NCBI RefSeq assembly: GCF_000718785.1
Contig: NZ_JOCA01000001.1
Coordinates: 186,001 to 250,000, forward strand
Direction: 5' to 3'
Length of the DNA: 64,000 bases
From: Streptomyces sp. NRRL WC-3626
Lineage (GTDB): Bacteria; Actinomycetota; Actinomycetes; Streptomycetales; Streptomycetaceae
Shown here: positions 46,689 through 55,444 of the stretch, in pieces
Position numbering within the stretch: the first letter of the stretch is position 1
How the letters are laid out: each line of letters begins with the position of its first letter
Notes under the pieces: model-generated
Told to the model about the DNA's origin: nothing
The model's database searches: none
The model's input: the letters and a program-made list of their open reading frames with translations, nothing else
Translations under genes and position numbers: made by a program

Positions 46689-46771
46689 CCGGGGCACATA
46701 TGCGTTCGCGTATCAACAGTGCCTCGATCCGGTCTTGGACAGTGCACTTCACGCCCTGATCTGCTGACGCC

Positions 46772-47806
46772 ATGACCAAGGACACACACGCCGCGCGCAG
46801 AGCAGACGTCTCCTCCGGCCGCGGGTTCGACCGCCGTACGGTGCTGCGGGGCGCCGCGATCGGTGCGGCGTCCCCGCTGATCCCGGCCACGGCGGCCACG
46901 GCCGCCGCCGCGTCCGCGAGCGCCGGCCAAGGCCGCGGCGGGACCACCCCTTCCGTTTCGTTCCGCTGGCTCGGCACCGCGGGCTGGCGCATCGACGTGG
47001 ACGGCCGCACCGTGCTCTTCGACCCCTACCTCACCCGTTTCCGGACCGGCCTGTTCGACGTCGACGGCCTCGACTCGAAGACCGAGCTGAAGACGGATCC
47101 CGTCGTCGTGGACGCGCACATCGGCCGTCCCGAAGTGGTGCTGGTGAGCCACTCCCACTGGGACCATCTCGGTGACGTGCCGTACATCGCCAAGACCACC
47201 GGCGCCCGCGTCATCGGCACCGAGACCACGTATCACCTGCTGGTCGCCCTCGGAGTCGACTCGGGACAGATCTCCGTGGTGAAGGGCGGCGAGGTCCTCG
47301 ACATCGGCGGGCTCACCGTCGAGGTCGTACCCAGTCTGCACAGCCGCAACAAGAAGTGCGCGTACTTCGCCCCGGGCACGCTGAACGCTCCGCCGGCGAA
47401 GGTTCCCAGCACCATCGCGGACCTTCCCGAGGGCGACACCCTGGCCTTCCGGGTCACGGCCGGAAAGCACGGCCCGTCGGCGTTCCTGATGGGGGCCAGC
47501 GACTTCTCCGAGCGGGCCGTGCGGGGACTGCGCCCCGACCTCGCGATGGTCGCCGTACCCACCGTCACCAGCACCACCCACGACTACGTGTCCCGGCTGC
47601 TGAGCGCCCTGGACACTCCCGATGTGGTCGTCCCCGTCCACTGGGACAACTTCGAGCTGCCGTTGAGCGGTTCCCCCGTCATCGACCCGGCGATGGACCT
47701 CGACGCCTTCCTCAAGCAGGTCCAGAAGGCGTCGCCGGCCACGCGGATCGTCGTCCCGGACTACCGCACCGTGTACGACGGCGCCATGCGGCCCACGCAC
47801 CGGTAG
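46772..47806 (+). CDS. Tat-exported MBL-fold metallo-hydrolase
   Basis: 344 residues. The N-terminus has a twin-arginine signal FDRRTVLRGAAIGAASPLIPAT, after a 19-residue leader. The metal site HSHWDHLGD (about 126-134) and later HSRNKK and MGASDF belong to the UlaG/AttM-like branch of the metallo-beta-lactamase fold. It would hydrolyse an ester or phosphodiester outside the membrane. It follows the serine hydrolase gene by 83 bases on the same strand. A hairpin ends the transcript 7 bases after the stop. Confidence 0.88.
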   Translation: MTKDTHAARRADVSSGRGFDRRTVLRGAAIGAASPLIPATAATAAAASASAGQGRGGTTPSVSFRWLGTAGWRIDVDGRTVLFDPYLTRFRTGLFDVDGLDSKTELKTDPVVVDAHIGRPEVVLVSHSHWDHLGDVPYIAKTTGARVIGTETTYHLLVALGVDSGQISVVKGGEVLDIGGLTVEVVPSLHSRNKKCAYFAPGTLNAPPAKVPSTIADLPEGDTLAFRVTAGKHGPSAFLMGASDFSERAVRGLRPDLAMVAVPTVTSTTHDYVSRLLSALDTPDVVVPVHWDNFELPLSGSPVIDPAMDLDAFLKQVQKASPATRIVVPDYRTVYDGAMRPTHR

Positions 47807-47812
47807 GCGAAG

Positions 47813-47847
47813 CCGGCCGGGCCGTTCCGATCCAGGGGCCCGGCCGG
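47813..47847 (+). terminator. Hairpin terminator after the MBL-fold gene
   Basis: CCGGCCGGGCC pairs perfectly with GGCCCGGCCGG over 11 bases around a 13-base loop, beginning 7 bases past the stop codon. Confidence 0.7.
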
Positions 47848-47951
47848 GGCCGTTCTCGTGCGGTCCCGAAGGGCCGGCCCGGAGCTTCTGGGAGCGGCCC
47901 ACCCGCGGGGTGTCTACGCTGGGACCCGCAGGTGAGCGAAGGGAGGCCGTG

Positions 47952-48620
47952 GTGGCCACGACGACGGCGGCCGAGGTGATGGCCGAGCTGGCCGCGCTGG
48001 AGGACCCGAAGATCCGCGCGGTGAACGAGAGGCACGGTGACGATCACGGTGTGAACCTCGGCAAGCTGCGCGCGATCGCGAAGCGGCTCAAGACGCAGCA
48101 GGAGCTGGCACGCGAGCTGTGGCGGACGGGCGACGGCGCGGCCAGGCTGCTCGCGCTGCTGATCTGCCGGCCGAAGGCCTTCGAGCGGGACGAGCTGGAC
48201 GGCATGCTGCGCGAGGCGCGCACGCCCAAGGTGCACGACTGGCTCGTCGGCTACGTGGTGAAGAAGAGCCCGCACGCGGAGGAGCTGCGTACGGCCTGGT
48301 TCGCCGACCCGGATCCCGTGGTCGCGAGTGCCGGGTGGGCGCTGACCACCGAACGGGTTGCCAAGCGGCCCGAGGGACTCGATCTGGAACGGCTGCTCGA
48401 CCTCATCGAGGCCGGGATGAAGAGCGCCCCGGACCGGCTGCAGTGGGCGATGAACCACTGCCTCGCCCAGATCGGGATCGAGCACCCCGAACTCCGTGCC
48501 CGCGCGCTCGGCATCGGCGAGCGGCTGGAGGTCCTCAAGGACTATCCGACCTCCCCCGGCTGCACGTCCCCGTTCGCGCCCATCTGGATCAACGAGATGG
48601 TGAGCCGGCAGAGCTCCTAG
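47952..48620 (+). CDS. AlkD-like DNA alkylation-repair protein (HEAT repeats)
   Basis: 222 residues from the GTG of VATTTAAEVM, five bases after GGGAGG; a GTG one codon earlier and another further upstream are alternatives. The alpha-helical HEAT-like repeats show in KLRAIAKRLKTQQELARELWRTGDGAARLLALLICRPKAF and WLVGYVVKKSPHAEELRTAWF. From family knowledge AlkD enzymes excise bulky or cationic alkylated bases without base flipping. It converges with the carboxylesterase gene, with 3 bases between. Confidence 0.88.
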   Translation: MATTTAAEVMAELAALEDPKIRAVNERHGDDHGVNLGKLRAIAKRLKTQQELARELWRTGDGAARLLALLICRPKAFERDELDGMLREARTPKVHDWLVGYVVKKSPHAEELRTAWFADPDPVVASAGWALTTERVAKRPEGLDLERLLDLIEAGMKSAPDRLQWAMNHCLAQIGIEHPELRARALGIGERLEVLKDYPTSPGCTSPFAPIWINEMVSRQSS

Positions 48621-48623
48621 CGC

Positions 48624-50165
48624 TCAGTGCCGGCGCAGGGCGCCACTGCGGCGCAAGCGGCCCACTATCGAACGGAGTTCGGGGGACGGGGCCGTGTCCG
48701 ATGCGGTGGGTGTGGTCCACAACGCCAGTTCTCGGTCCCGGGGGCCGTGTTCGACGTGCGGGGCGCCGTCGCCGTAGATCTGCACCGGGTGGTGGGAGTC
48801 CCAGCGGTCCCAGCCCGGCGCGCCGTCGGTGACGAAGCGCACCCACGCTCCGTGCATCGCGTCGGCCAGGTCCTGCGGGGCGCCCTCGCCCGCGAGTTTG
48901 CGGGCGTCGGGCTCGTCGCTGCTGTCGAAGACGAAGCCGAGTTCCAGGGCGTGGCAGGCGCCCATGCCGGGGCGGCGGGAGGGCCAGGCGAACTCGTAGA
49001 CGTACGACGGGTCCCGGCGGCCGTCGGCGAGGCGGTGCAGCGGATTGCGGAGCAGGTGGTCGGTGACGAGCTGGCCGACGAGTTCGGCGGTGCCGGCGTC
49101 GGGATGCAACGCACGGTATCCGCGCGGGACTTCGCTGCCGCAGCGGCAGCGGGCCATCGCGCCGGCGAGGGCGACCGCGCCGAGTCGGTCGACGCGTTCG
49201 ACCAGGCCGCCGGGGACGAGCCAGAGGCGGTACTCGTCGCGGGTCCAGCCGGTCAGGAGGTCGACGCCGGGGGCCGCGCCGTCGATCAGGGCGTCCAGGG
49301 GGTCGCGCGGGACCAGGTCGCCGTCGACGACGACGCCGAACGCGGGGCCGCCGAGGACCGGGCTGCTGAGGCGGCCGACGTCGGCCTGGGCACGCAGGAG
49401 TTGGTCACGGTCGGCGGCGGCGAAGGCCTCGGCGGTCGCGGGGATCCTCAGCCGGCCGGCCATACGGCGCACCACGCGCCGTACCTTGTCGCGGTCGGTG
49501 GTCTCCGGCGCACCGCTCTGCAGGACCGCCCGCCGGACCAGCCCCCGCGTCTGCGGGGCGGCGATGAGCGCGCCCGTGCTGATCGCTCCCGCGGACTGGC
49601 CGCCGAGGGTGACGCGGTCCGGGTCGCCGCCGAAGGCGCCGATGGAGTCGTGGACCCAGCGGAGCGCGGCGAGCTGGTCGCGCAGGCCGGCGTTGGCGGG
49701 GGCGTCCGGGAAGAGGCCGTAGCCCTCGACGCCGAGACGGTAGTTCACGGACACGAACACCACGCCGTCGCGGGCGAAGGTGCTGCCGTCGTAGACGGGG
49801 ACCCCCGAGGAACCCCTGGTCAGGGCCCCTCCGTGCAGCCATACGAGGACGGGGAGGCGGGCGCCGGGGGCGGGGTGCGGCGTCCAGACGTTGAGGTTGA
49901 GACAGTCGTCACCGGGGACGGCCGGGTCGGCGAGGTACTGCGCGAAGGCCTCGGAGTACGGGGGCTTCGGGGCCGTGGGGCCGAACGCGGCGGCCTCGCG
50001 CACGCCCTCCCAGGGCGTTGGCGGGAGCGGCGGGCGGAAGCGGTTCGCGCCGAAGGGCGGTGCCGCGTAGGGGATGCCCCGGAAGACGGCCACCTCCCGT
50101 TCCCAGCGGCCGCGCACCGCGCCGTACGGGGTTCTGATCAGGGGATTCGCCCGGTCTGCCGTCAT
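48624..50165 (-). CDS. Type B carboxylesterase
   Basis: 513 residues. The nucleophile elbow GQSAGA holds the catalytic serine, about 195; VLVWLHGGAL forms the oxyanion hole; and VFRGIPYAAPPFGANRFRPP and DDCLNLNVWTP are the classic opening of the family. No signal peptide, so it is intracellular. It hydrolyses carboxylic esters; the natural substrate is unknown. It is divergent from the LacI gene, whose operator lies in the shared region, so LacI may regulate it too. Confidence 0.93.
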   Translation of the reverse strand: MTADRANPLIRTPYGAVRGRWEREVAVFRGIPYAAPPFGANRFRPPLPPTPWEGVREAAAFGPTAPKPPYSEAFAQYLADPAVPGDDCLNLNVWTPHPAPGARLPVLVWLHGGALTRGSSGVPVYDGSTFARDGVVFVSVNYRLGVEGYGLFPDAPANAGLRDQLAALRWVHDSIGAFGGDPDRVTLGGQSAGAISTGALIAAPQTRGLVRRAVLQSGAPETTDRDKVRRVVRRMAGRLRIPATAEAFAAADRDQLLRAQADVGRLSSPVLGGPAFGVVVDGDLVPRDPLDALIDGAAPGVDLLTGWTRDEYRLWLVPGGLVERVDRLGAVALAGAMARCRCGSEVPRGYRALHPDAGTAELVGQLVTDHLLRNPLHRLADGRRDPSYVYEFAWPSRRPGMGACHALELGFVFDSSDEPDARKLAGEGAPQDLADAMHGAWVRFVTDGAPGWDRWDSHHPVQIYGDGAPHVEHGPRDRELALWTTPTASDTAPSPELRSIVGRLRRSGALRRH

Positions 50166-50304
50166 GTGCCCACCAGCCCTTCACCGCGCCGCGCCGCGTC
50201 ACGCGCCGGCCTGACCCGCCGGTAACACAAGAGCGCCACGGAGCCCGTCGGTATTCCTGGGTACGCGTGAGAGTTCTTCCCGCGGAAGGGTGCCGGATCT
50301 ACAG

Positions 50305-50320
50305 TAGGAAGCGCTTTCTA
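50305..50320. promoter_or_regulatory. LacI-family operator upstream of the LacI gene
   Basis: TAGGAAGCGCTTTCTA is an almost perfect palindrome with the central AGCGCT typical of LacI-family operators. It is 20 bases before the LacI start, so autoregulation is likely; the divergent carboxylesterase starts 140 bases away. Confidence 0.8.
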
Positions 50321-50340
50321 CTCGGAGAGGTGGGTGCTCG

Positions 50341-51417
50341 ATGGTCCGTGCGGGGAGTGCGGGGAGTGCCGGCGTGACGGCCGGGCCGACGCTGGCGGTG
50401 GTGGCCCGGGAGGCGGGGGTGTCCGTGCCGACCGCGTCCAAGGTGGTCAACGGCCGTGAGGACGTGGCCCCGGAGACCCGCCGCCGTGTCACCGAGGCAC
50501 TGGACCGGCTCGGCTACATCAGGAGACCCCGGTTCGACGGCGGGAGGGCGCCACGCATGGTGGACCTCGTCGTGCACTCGCTGGAGACCTCCGGGGCGGG
50601 CTCGGTGCTGCACGGCGCGGAGGAGGCGGCGCACGACGCGGGGCTCGAGCTCGTCGTCTCGGCGGCCCTGACGCGGGGCCGGCCGGAGGCCTCGGGGCGG
50701 GGCTGGCTGGACAAGCTCGTGCTGCGGGGGTCGTCGGGCGTGCTGTTCCACCTCGCCGAGCTGAGCGATCCGCAGTACGCCTGGCTGCGGCAGCACCGCA
50801 TCCCCTTCGTGATGATCGACCCGGTGCTCGCACCACCGCCGGGCGTCGTCTCGGTGGGCGCGGCGAACTGGCAGGGCGGGGTGACGGCGACCGAGCATCT
50901 GCTGGCCCTGGGCCACGAGCGCGTCGCGGTCGTGGCCGGCCACCGGCACTCGCCGTCCGCCGACGCCCGGATCGCGGGCTACCGCTCGGCGCTGGCGGCG
51001 GCGGGCGTACGGCACCGGCCGGAGTACGTCCGGCACGCCGGGGCCGGTGAGGGCGCGGCCGGCCGCCGGATGCGCGAACTGCTCGAGCTGCCCGAGCCGC
51101 CCACGGCCGTCTTCGTCGGCTCGGACCGGATGGCGCTCGGTGTCCACGAGGCCCTGGCCGAGCGGAAGTTGCGCGTACCGGACGACATGAGCGTGGTCGG
51201 CTTCGGCGATCTGCCCGAGGCCCGCTGGCTCACCCCGGCCCTCACCACGGTCCGCCAGCCGCTCTCCGAGATGGCGGCGACGGCCCTGCGGCTGCTGCTG
51301 CGCATGATGGACGGCCACCGCCCGGAGAGCACCCGCACCGAGCTGTCCACCCGGCTCGTGGCACGTGCCAGCACGGCACCGCCCCGGGACGTGTCCCGTC
51401 CTCCAGGGGAGGTGTGA
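50341..51417 (+). CDS. LacI-family transcriptional regulator
   Basis: 358 residues from MVRAGSAGS; GAGAGG lies just upstream. The HTH begins at about 18 (LAVVAREAGVSVPTASKVVNGREDVAPETRRRV). The periplasmic-binding-like effector domain has RMVDLVVHSLETSGAG and GERVAVVAGHRHSPSAD-type strands, closing with RQPLSEMAATALRLLLRMM. No sugar transporter is beside it, so the regulated pathway is unknown; the only neighbour with a shared promoter region is the carboxylesterase. Confidence 0.92.
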   Translation: MVRAGSAGSAGVTAGPTLAVVAREAGVSVPTASKVVNGREDVAPETRRRVTEALDRLGYIRRPRFDGGRAPRMVDLVVHSLETSGAGSVLHGAEEAAHDAGLELVVSAALTRGRPEASGRGWLDKLVLRGSSGVLFHLAELSDPQYAWLRQHRIPFVMIDPVLAPPPGVVSVGAANWQGGVTATEHLLALGHERVAVVAGHRHSPSADARIAGYRSALAAAGVRHRPEYVRHAGAGEGAAGRRMRELLELPEPPTAVFVGSDRMALGVHEALAERKLRVPDDMSVVGFGDLPEARWLTPALTTVRQPLSEMAATALRLLLRMMDGHRPESTRTELSTRLVARASTAPPRDVSRPPGEV

Positions 51418-51504
51418 TAGCACAACGAAGCGCCGTCACGGGCCACTTCGTACGGTAGTCAACCGCACGGGTGACACCGACCGGTATGCCACCTTGTGCG
51501 TCTC

Positions 51505-51510
51505 TAAGCT
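51505..51510 (+). promoter_or_regulatory. -10 box for a leaderless transcript
   Basis: TAAGCT ends 6 bases before the GTG of the next gene, which lacks a ribosome-binding site. Confidence 0.45.
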
Positions 51511-51516
51511 GCGCGC

Positions 51517-52263
51517 GTGACCAACGACGTGACGAGCGCCGCCGCGAGTCCCCCGACGGGCGCCGGTCCCCCGGGCGACGACGGTCCTCGTCCCTCGTGG
51601 CTGCGGCGTGCGGCGCTGCGGGTCCGCGACGCCGCCGCCGGCGCGTGGGTGATCACCTTCCTGCTGCTGGCCGACCTCGTGACCGTCCTCGGGGCGGGTG
51701 CCGTGTGGCTGACGCTCGGCGGGGACGCCACCCTGGTCGGGGTGACGGCGGCGGCTCTGCTGGCGTTCGCCGCCGCCATGCTGCCGCTGATCGGGCGCCG
51801 GGGCCCCGACGGGCAGGCACCGCTGTGGCCGCCGTTCGTCCTCGTGGTGATCCCGCTGGCCGTCCTCGCCGTGGGACTGCCGGCCTGGGGCACCTGGGCG
51901 TTCCTGGACAGCCGCCCCGTGGATGTGGCGCACCGCGTCGAGCTCGACACCGCCGCTCCCCTGGTGCACGACGACACCGTCCACGCCTCCCTGCACACCG
52001 ACGACCCGAAGCCCCGGCTCACCATCACCTTCGACGTCACCCCGCACGACCCCGCCGCCCCGGTGTGCGTGCCCGGCACCGAGCTGACCGTGACCTCCTC
52101 GGCCGGCGCCGGGAAGGACCAGGTGCGGGCGGGCGCCCCCGGTACGGAGTTCACCTTCACCCTGGGGCGCGGGGTGACCGATGTCGAACTGTCCGTCCTG
52201 CTCGACGCCGAGCAGGGCTGCGAAGTGGACCTGTCCGTCGCCTCCGCGTACCTGGATGACTAG
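51517..52263 (+). CDS. Membrane protein with extracytoplasmic beta domain, unknown function
   Basis: 248 residues from a GTG. Three membrane helices at about 42-66, 70-89 and 105-128, then a beta-rich domain of about 115 residues outside, with cysteines at PVCVPGTE and QGCEVDL. Function unknown. The lipoprotein gene follows with 11 bases between, so the pair looks like one operon. A leaderless start is likely. Confidence 0.72.
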   Translation: MTNDVTSAAASPPTGAGPPGDDGPRPSWLRRAALRVRDAAAGAWVITFLLLADLVTVLGAGAVWLTLGGDATLVGVTAAALLAFAAAMLPLIGRRGPDGQAPLWPPFVLVVIPLAVLAVGLPAWGTWAFLDSRPVDVAHRVELDTAAPLVHDDTVHASLHTDDPKPRLTITFDVTPHDPAAPVCVPGTELTVTSSAGAGKDQVRAGAPGTEFTFTLGRGVTDVELSVLLDAEQGCEVDLSVASAYLDD

Positions 52264-52274
52264 GAAAAGAGCCA

Positions 52275-53180
52275 GTGACAGCCAAGACGCACGCCCCGCG
52301 CCGCACGCACTCCCTCCGCTCCCCCGGTCACCGGTGCGCGCGGCTCACGGCGGCCGCCGCCCTGCTGTTCACCGTCGCGGCCTGCGGGTGGACGGCGGAC
52401 GGGGCGGACCAGGAGTCCTCCCTCACCGGCACCGTCTACATCGGCGGCAAGACCGACCAGCCGGGGTTCAACCTGCACAGCGAGCACACCGACCGCGGTT
52501 TCGAGCCGGACCTGGCCGCCTATCTCGGCAAGCGGCTCGGCTTCTCTCCGAGATGGCACGACGTGGTGTCCGCCAAACGCGAGCAGGAACTCGTCGAGAA
52601 GTCGTCGGCGCTGGTCATCGGCACCTACTCGATCACCCCGTCGCGGGACGAGCAAGTGGACTTCGTGGGACCGTACTTCGTCACCAAGCAGGCCTTCCTG
52701 GTCCGCGCGGACTACGACGGCATCACGACCGAGAAGGACGTCGGGGACAAGGTGATCTGTACGGTCGAGGGCTCGACGGCGCTCCGCGCCGCACTGCCCG
52801 GCGGCGCGACCCGGCACACCGAGAGCGACTACTCGACGTGTGTGCGCAAGGTGCAACAGGGCGATGTCGACGCCGTGTTCACCGATGAGGCGCTGCTCTA
52901 CGGCTATGTGGAACAGCAGAAGAACAGCGCCACGCCCGTCAAGGTCGTGCCCGACGTGTCGTTCGGCAACATCAACCGGTACGGCATCGCGCTGCCGGAG
53001 GGCCGCCGGGCCGACTGCGACAAGCTGCGGGACGCCCTGCGCCGCTACATCACCGACGAGTGGGCCAGCGATGTGAAGGCCCAGCTGCCCGCCCTGGTCG
53101 CCGCCTATCCCGGTGACTGGGAGAACCGCTTCCGTCCCGAGCCGCAGGACGTGAACACGTACTCCTCCTGCAAGGAGTGA
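52275..53180 (+). CDS. Amino-acid-type solute-binding lipoprotein without cognate permease
   Basis: 301 residues from a GTG; AGGAAAAGAG is just upstream. The signal ends in the lipobox LFTVAACGW, with Cys at about 37. The mature part is an SBP_bac_3 domain: GFEPDLAAYLGKRLGF, IGTYSITPSRDEQVDFVGPYFVTKQAFLV and VQQGDVDAVFTDEALLYGY. Ligand likely a polar amino acid or related molecule. No permease or ATPase gene is near. It may serve as a sensor instead of transport, perhaps with the membrane protein encoded before it. Confidence 0.85.
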   Translation: MTAKTHAPRRTHSLRSPGHRCARLTAAAALLFTVAACGWTADGADQESSLTGTVYIGGKTDQPGFNLHSEHTDRGFEPDLAAYLGKRLGFSPRWHDVVSAKREQELVEKSSALVIGTYSITPSRDEQVDFVGPYFVTKQAFLVRADYDGITTEKDVGDKVICTVEGSTALRAALPGGATRHTESDYSTCVRKVQQGDVDAVFTDEALLYGYVEQQKNSATPVKVVPDVSFGNINRYGIALPEGRRADCDKLRDALRRYITDEWASDVKAQLPALVAAYPGDWENRFRPEPQDVNTYSSCKE

Positions 53181-53831
53181 TCAACGGGCCTCGGTGGCCC
53201 AGGTGATGCCGCCGAGCAGATGGGCGCGGAAGTCCGGGTCGTCGTAGGCCTCGTCGGCATGGCCGAGGGCGGTGTAGAAGACGCGGCCCGCGCCCTGTTC
53301 CCTGCACCAGGCGAGCGGGTGGTCGGCGCCCATGCCACCGCCCTCGTACGACGTCTCGTCGGCGGATATCAACACCCGTACCGACGCACGCGGGTTGGTG
53401 CGGAAGTCGTACCACTCGTCGATGAACTCCCATACGGCGGGCAGGTGTCCGGTCGCCGGGTGGTCGTGGTCGTCGGTCAGGACGCGGCCCGGCTGGAAGG
53501 CGGGGTGCTTGTCGAAGCGGGCGCCGAGGAGTTCGCCGTAGTACGGCCAGTCGTACTCGGTGCAGGCGGCCGCGTGGACGCCCACGAATCCGCCGCCCGA
53601 CTCGACGTACGCCGCGAGCCGTTCCCTCCCCGCCGGGGTGAGGACGTCGCCGCTGGTGGAGAGGAAGACGATGCCGGCGTACGCGTCGAGCGGTGCCTCG
53701 AAGGCGGCCGGGTCCTCGGTGACGTCGACGGTGAAGTCGCCGAGGGTGCGCAGGGCGGCGACCGCGGCGGGGATGGAGTCGTGGCGGTAGGCGGTGGTGC
53801 GGGTGTACACGAGAAGCGCGGGAGCGGACAT
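53181..53831 (-). CDS. ThuA-domain protein
   Basis: 216 residues from MSAPALLVYT. The ThuA fold, a class I glutamine amidotransferase-like domain, is seen in LLVYTRTTAYRHDSIPAAVAAL, GIVFLSTSGDVLTPAGRERLAAYVESGGGFVGVHAA and GRVFYTALGHADEAYDDPDFRAHLLGGITWA. These proteins are associated with trehalose and other sugar use, but the reaction is not defined. It is divergent from the NADAR gene, with 72 bases between. Confidence 0.9.
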   Translation of the reverse strand: MSAPALLVYTRTTAYRHDSIPAAVAALRTLGDFTVDVTEDPAAFEAPLDAYAGIVFLSTSGDVLTPAGRERLAAYVESGGGFVGVHAAACTEYDWPYYGELLGARFDKHPAFQPGRVLTDDHDHPATGHLPAVWEFIDEWYDFRTNPRASVRVLISADETSYEGGGMGADHPLAWCREQGAGRVFYTALGHADEAYDDPDFRAHLLGGITWATEAR

Positions 53832-53891
53832 GGGGCCGAGCCTATGCGGCGGGCGGCGGAAACCCGATGCCGGGCGGGCGGGCCGGTCCTC

Positions 53892-53897
53892 CAGAAT
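53892..53897 (+). promoter_or_regulatory. -10 box for leaderless NADAR transcript
   Basis: CAGAAT ends 6 bases before the ATG, with no ribosome-binding site. Confidence 0.45.
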
Positions 53898-53903
53898 GGG
53901 CGG

Positions 53904-55019
53904 ATGATCGGCAACCGGATCACCTCTCGCATGGCGGACGGCATACGCGTTCCCGGAACCTGGCGGCACGCCTTCATCCGCAACGGCGACTACCACCTCA
54001 CCGACCTGTTCATCTACGCGGACGGGCTCATCGACTGCTGGGGGCTGGTCACCCTGGAGGAGTTCGAGGAGAAGCTGCGCAGCGGCTGGGTCGCGACCGA
54101 ACTCCCGGAGGGCGCGCGGGCGTCCGCCTTCGAACTGGCCCGGTGGAAGTTCACCGAACCGCGGACCTGGCTCACCCCCGAGTTCCTGATCGCCGAGATA
54201 CGGGACACGATCGACCAGCTCAACAAGCGCCCGGACTCCACGGACCGCTGTCTGGCGGCGGTCGACGTGTTCCTGGCGGACCGCACCGAGGAGAACCGGG
54301 AGGCGGCCCGCGAGGCGTACTTCGCCATTCCCGAGACCCAGCGGCACTACGCGCTGGGCGACATGGACCACAAGGACTGGCCGTTGCAGATCCTGGTGAC
54401 CGGCCCCGGCGGGAGGGGCGACCGCCGCCCGGACGAGGAGATCACGCAGGAGGACTACGACTGGGCGCTCTCCTACTTCGAGGAGCGGGCCGAGTGGAGG
54501 GCGAAGGCGCCTTCGCGCGTCCCGGCCGACGGTCCGGCGACCGGCGTCGCCCCCGCGATCCACGTGTACGAGAGCCACCCGCTCAAGCCGTCCGACGATC
54601 CGGGCACGCGGGCACTGCGCAACGAGTACCCGGCGCCCGTAGAGGCCGACGGTGTCACCTACCCGACCGTCGCCCACGCCTACTGGGCCCTCTCCGTCGC
54701 CGACCCCGCGCTGCGGGAGGAGATCGCCACCGCCGACAACACGTTCCACGCCCGGAACCTGGCCGCCGGCGCCGAGCGGAGCGAGGACTGGGAGCGACGG
54801 CGGACCGCGGTCATGGCCTCGCTGCTGCGCGCCAAGTTCACCCGGCATCCGTCGCCGGCCCGGGCCCTGCTCGACACCGGGGACGCGACGATCGTCTACG
54901 ACGACTCCGACTCCGCGTTCTGGGGCGACCGCGGTGGCCGGGGCCGCAACTGGACCGGCCGGCTGCTCGAGCTGGTCCGGTCCGAGCTCGCGTGTCCGAT
55001 TCCTTCAAGACCGGCGTAG
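53904..55019 (+). CDS. NADAR-domain protein with extra N-terminal domain
   Basis: 371 residues from MIGNRITSRM; the frame extends far upstream without coding character. Residues 1-170 form an N-terminal domain of unknown function (NGDYHLTDLFIYADGLIDCWGLVTLEEFEEKL). After a short linker, about 205-371 is a NADAR (YbiA/DUF1768) domain: NEYPAPVEADGVTYPTV, MASLLRAKFTRHPSPARALLDTGDA, FWGDRGGRGRNWTGRLL. The family includes N-glycosidases of ADP-ribosylated or riboflavin-pathway metabolites. In E. coli YbiA the active region has EH at this point; here it reads AHAYWA with Ala257, so catalysis may be changed or lost. It lies between the ThuA and VOC genes. Confidence 0.83.
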   Translation: MIGNRITSRMADGIRVPGTWRHAFIRNGDYHLTDLFIYADGLIDCWGLVTLEEFEEKLRSGWVATELPEGARASAFELARWKFTEPRTWLTPEFLIAEIRDTIDQLNKRPDSTDRCLAAVDVFLADRTEENREAAREAYFAIPETQRHYALGDMDHKDWPLQILVTGPGGRGDRRPDEEITQEDYDWALSYFEERAEWRAKAPSRVPADGPATGVAPAIHVYESHPLKPSDDPGTRALRNEYPAPVEADGVTYPTVAHAYWALSVADPALREEIATADNTFHARNLAAGAERSEDWERRRTAVMASLLRAKFTRHPSPARALLDTGDATIVYDDSDSAFWGDRGGRGRNWTGRLLELVRSELACPIPSRPA

Positions 55020-55030
55020 GGGCCCGGCCC

Positions 55031-55036
55031 TACGGT
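55031..55036 (+). promoter_or_regulatory. -10 box for leaderless VOC transcript
   Basis: TACGGT ends 6 bases before the ATG at 55043, with no ribosome-binding site. It is downstream of the NADAR stop, so the gene may have its own promoter. Confidence 0.55.
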
Positions 55037-55042
55037 GGCCGT

Positions 55043-55444
55043 ATGAGTGCACGATTCGATGCCATCGGGCTGGTCGTCTCCGATATGACCGCCACTGTTC
55101 AGTTCTACCGGCGACTCGGGTTCGCCATCCCGGAAGGGGCCGAGACGGAAGGACACGTGGAAGCCGAACTGCCCGGCGGGCTGCGGCTGTTGCTGGACAC
55201 GGAGGAGGTGGTCCGGTCCTTCCACCCGTCCTGGGAACCGCCGTCGGGCGGGGGCCGGACGTCACTGGCGCTGCGGTGTGACAGTCCCGGGGAGGTCGAC
55301 TCGCTGTTCGCGGAGCTGACCGGTGCGGGGAGCGGGTTCGAGCTCAAGCCGTGGGACGCGGTGTGGGGGCAGCGGTACGCGGTGCTCCTGGACCCGGACG
55401 GGAACGGCGTGGACCTGTTCGCGCCGCTGGCCGGTGGCCAGTAG
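55043..55444 (+). CDS. VOC-family (glyoxalase/bleomycin-resistance fold) protein
   Basis: 133 residues. Typical strands: [41 protein letters not shown] and [22 protein letters not shown]. It could be a small-molecule-binding or isomerase/dioxygenase-type protein; the metal residues are not clear. Its last 183 bases overlap, on the other strand, the end of the AraC gene. Confidence 0.88.
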   Translation: MSARFDAIGLVVSDMTATVQFYRRLGFAIPEGAETEGHVEAELPGGLRLLLDTEEVVRSFHPSWEPPSGGGRTSLALRCDSPGEVDSLFAELTGAGSGFELKPWDAVWGQRYAVLLDPDGNGVDLFAPLAGGQ

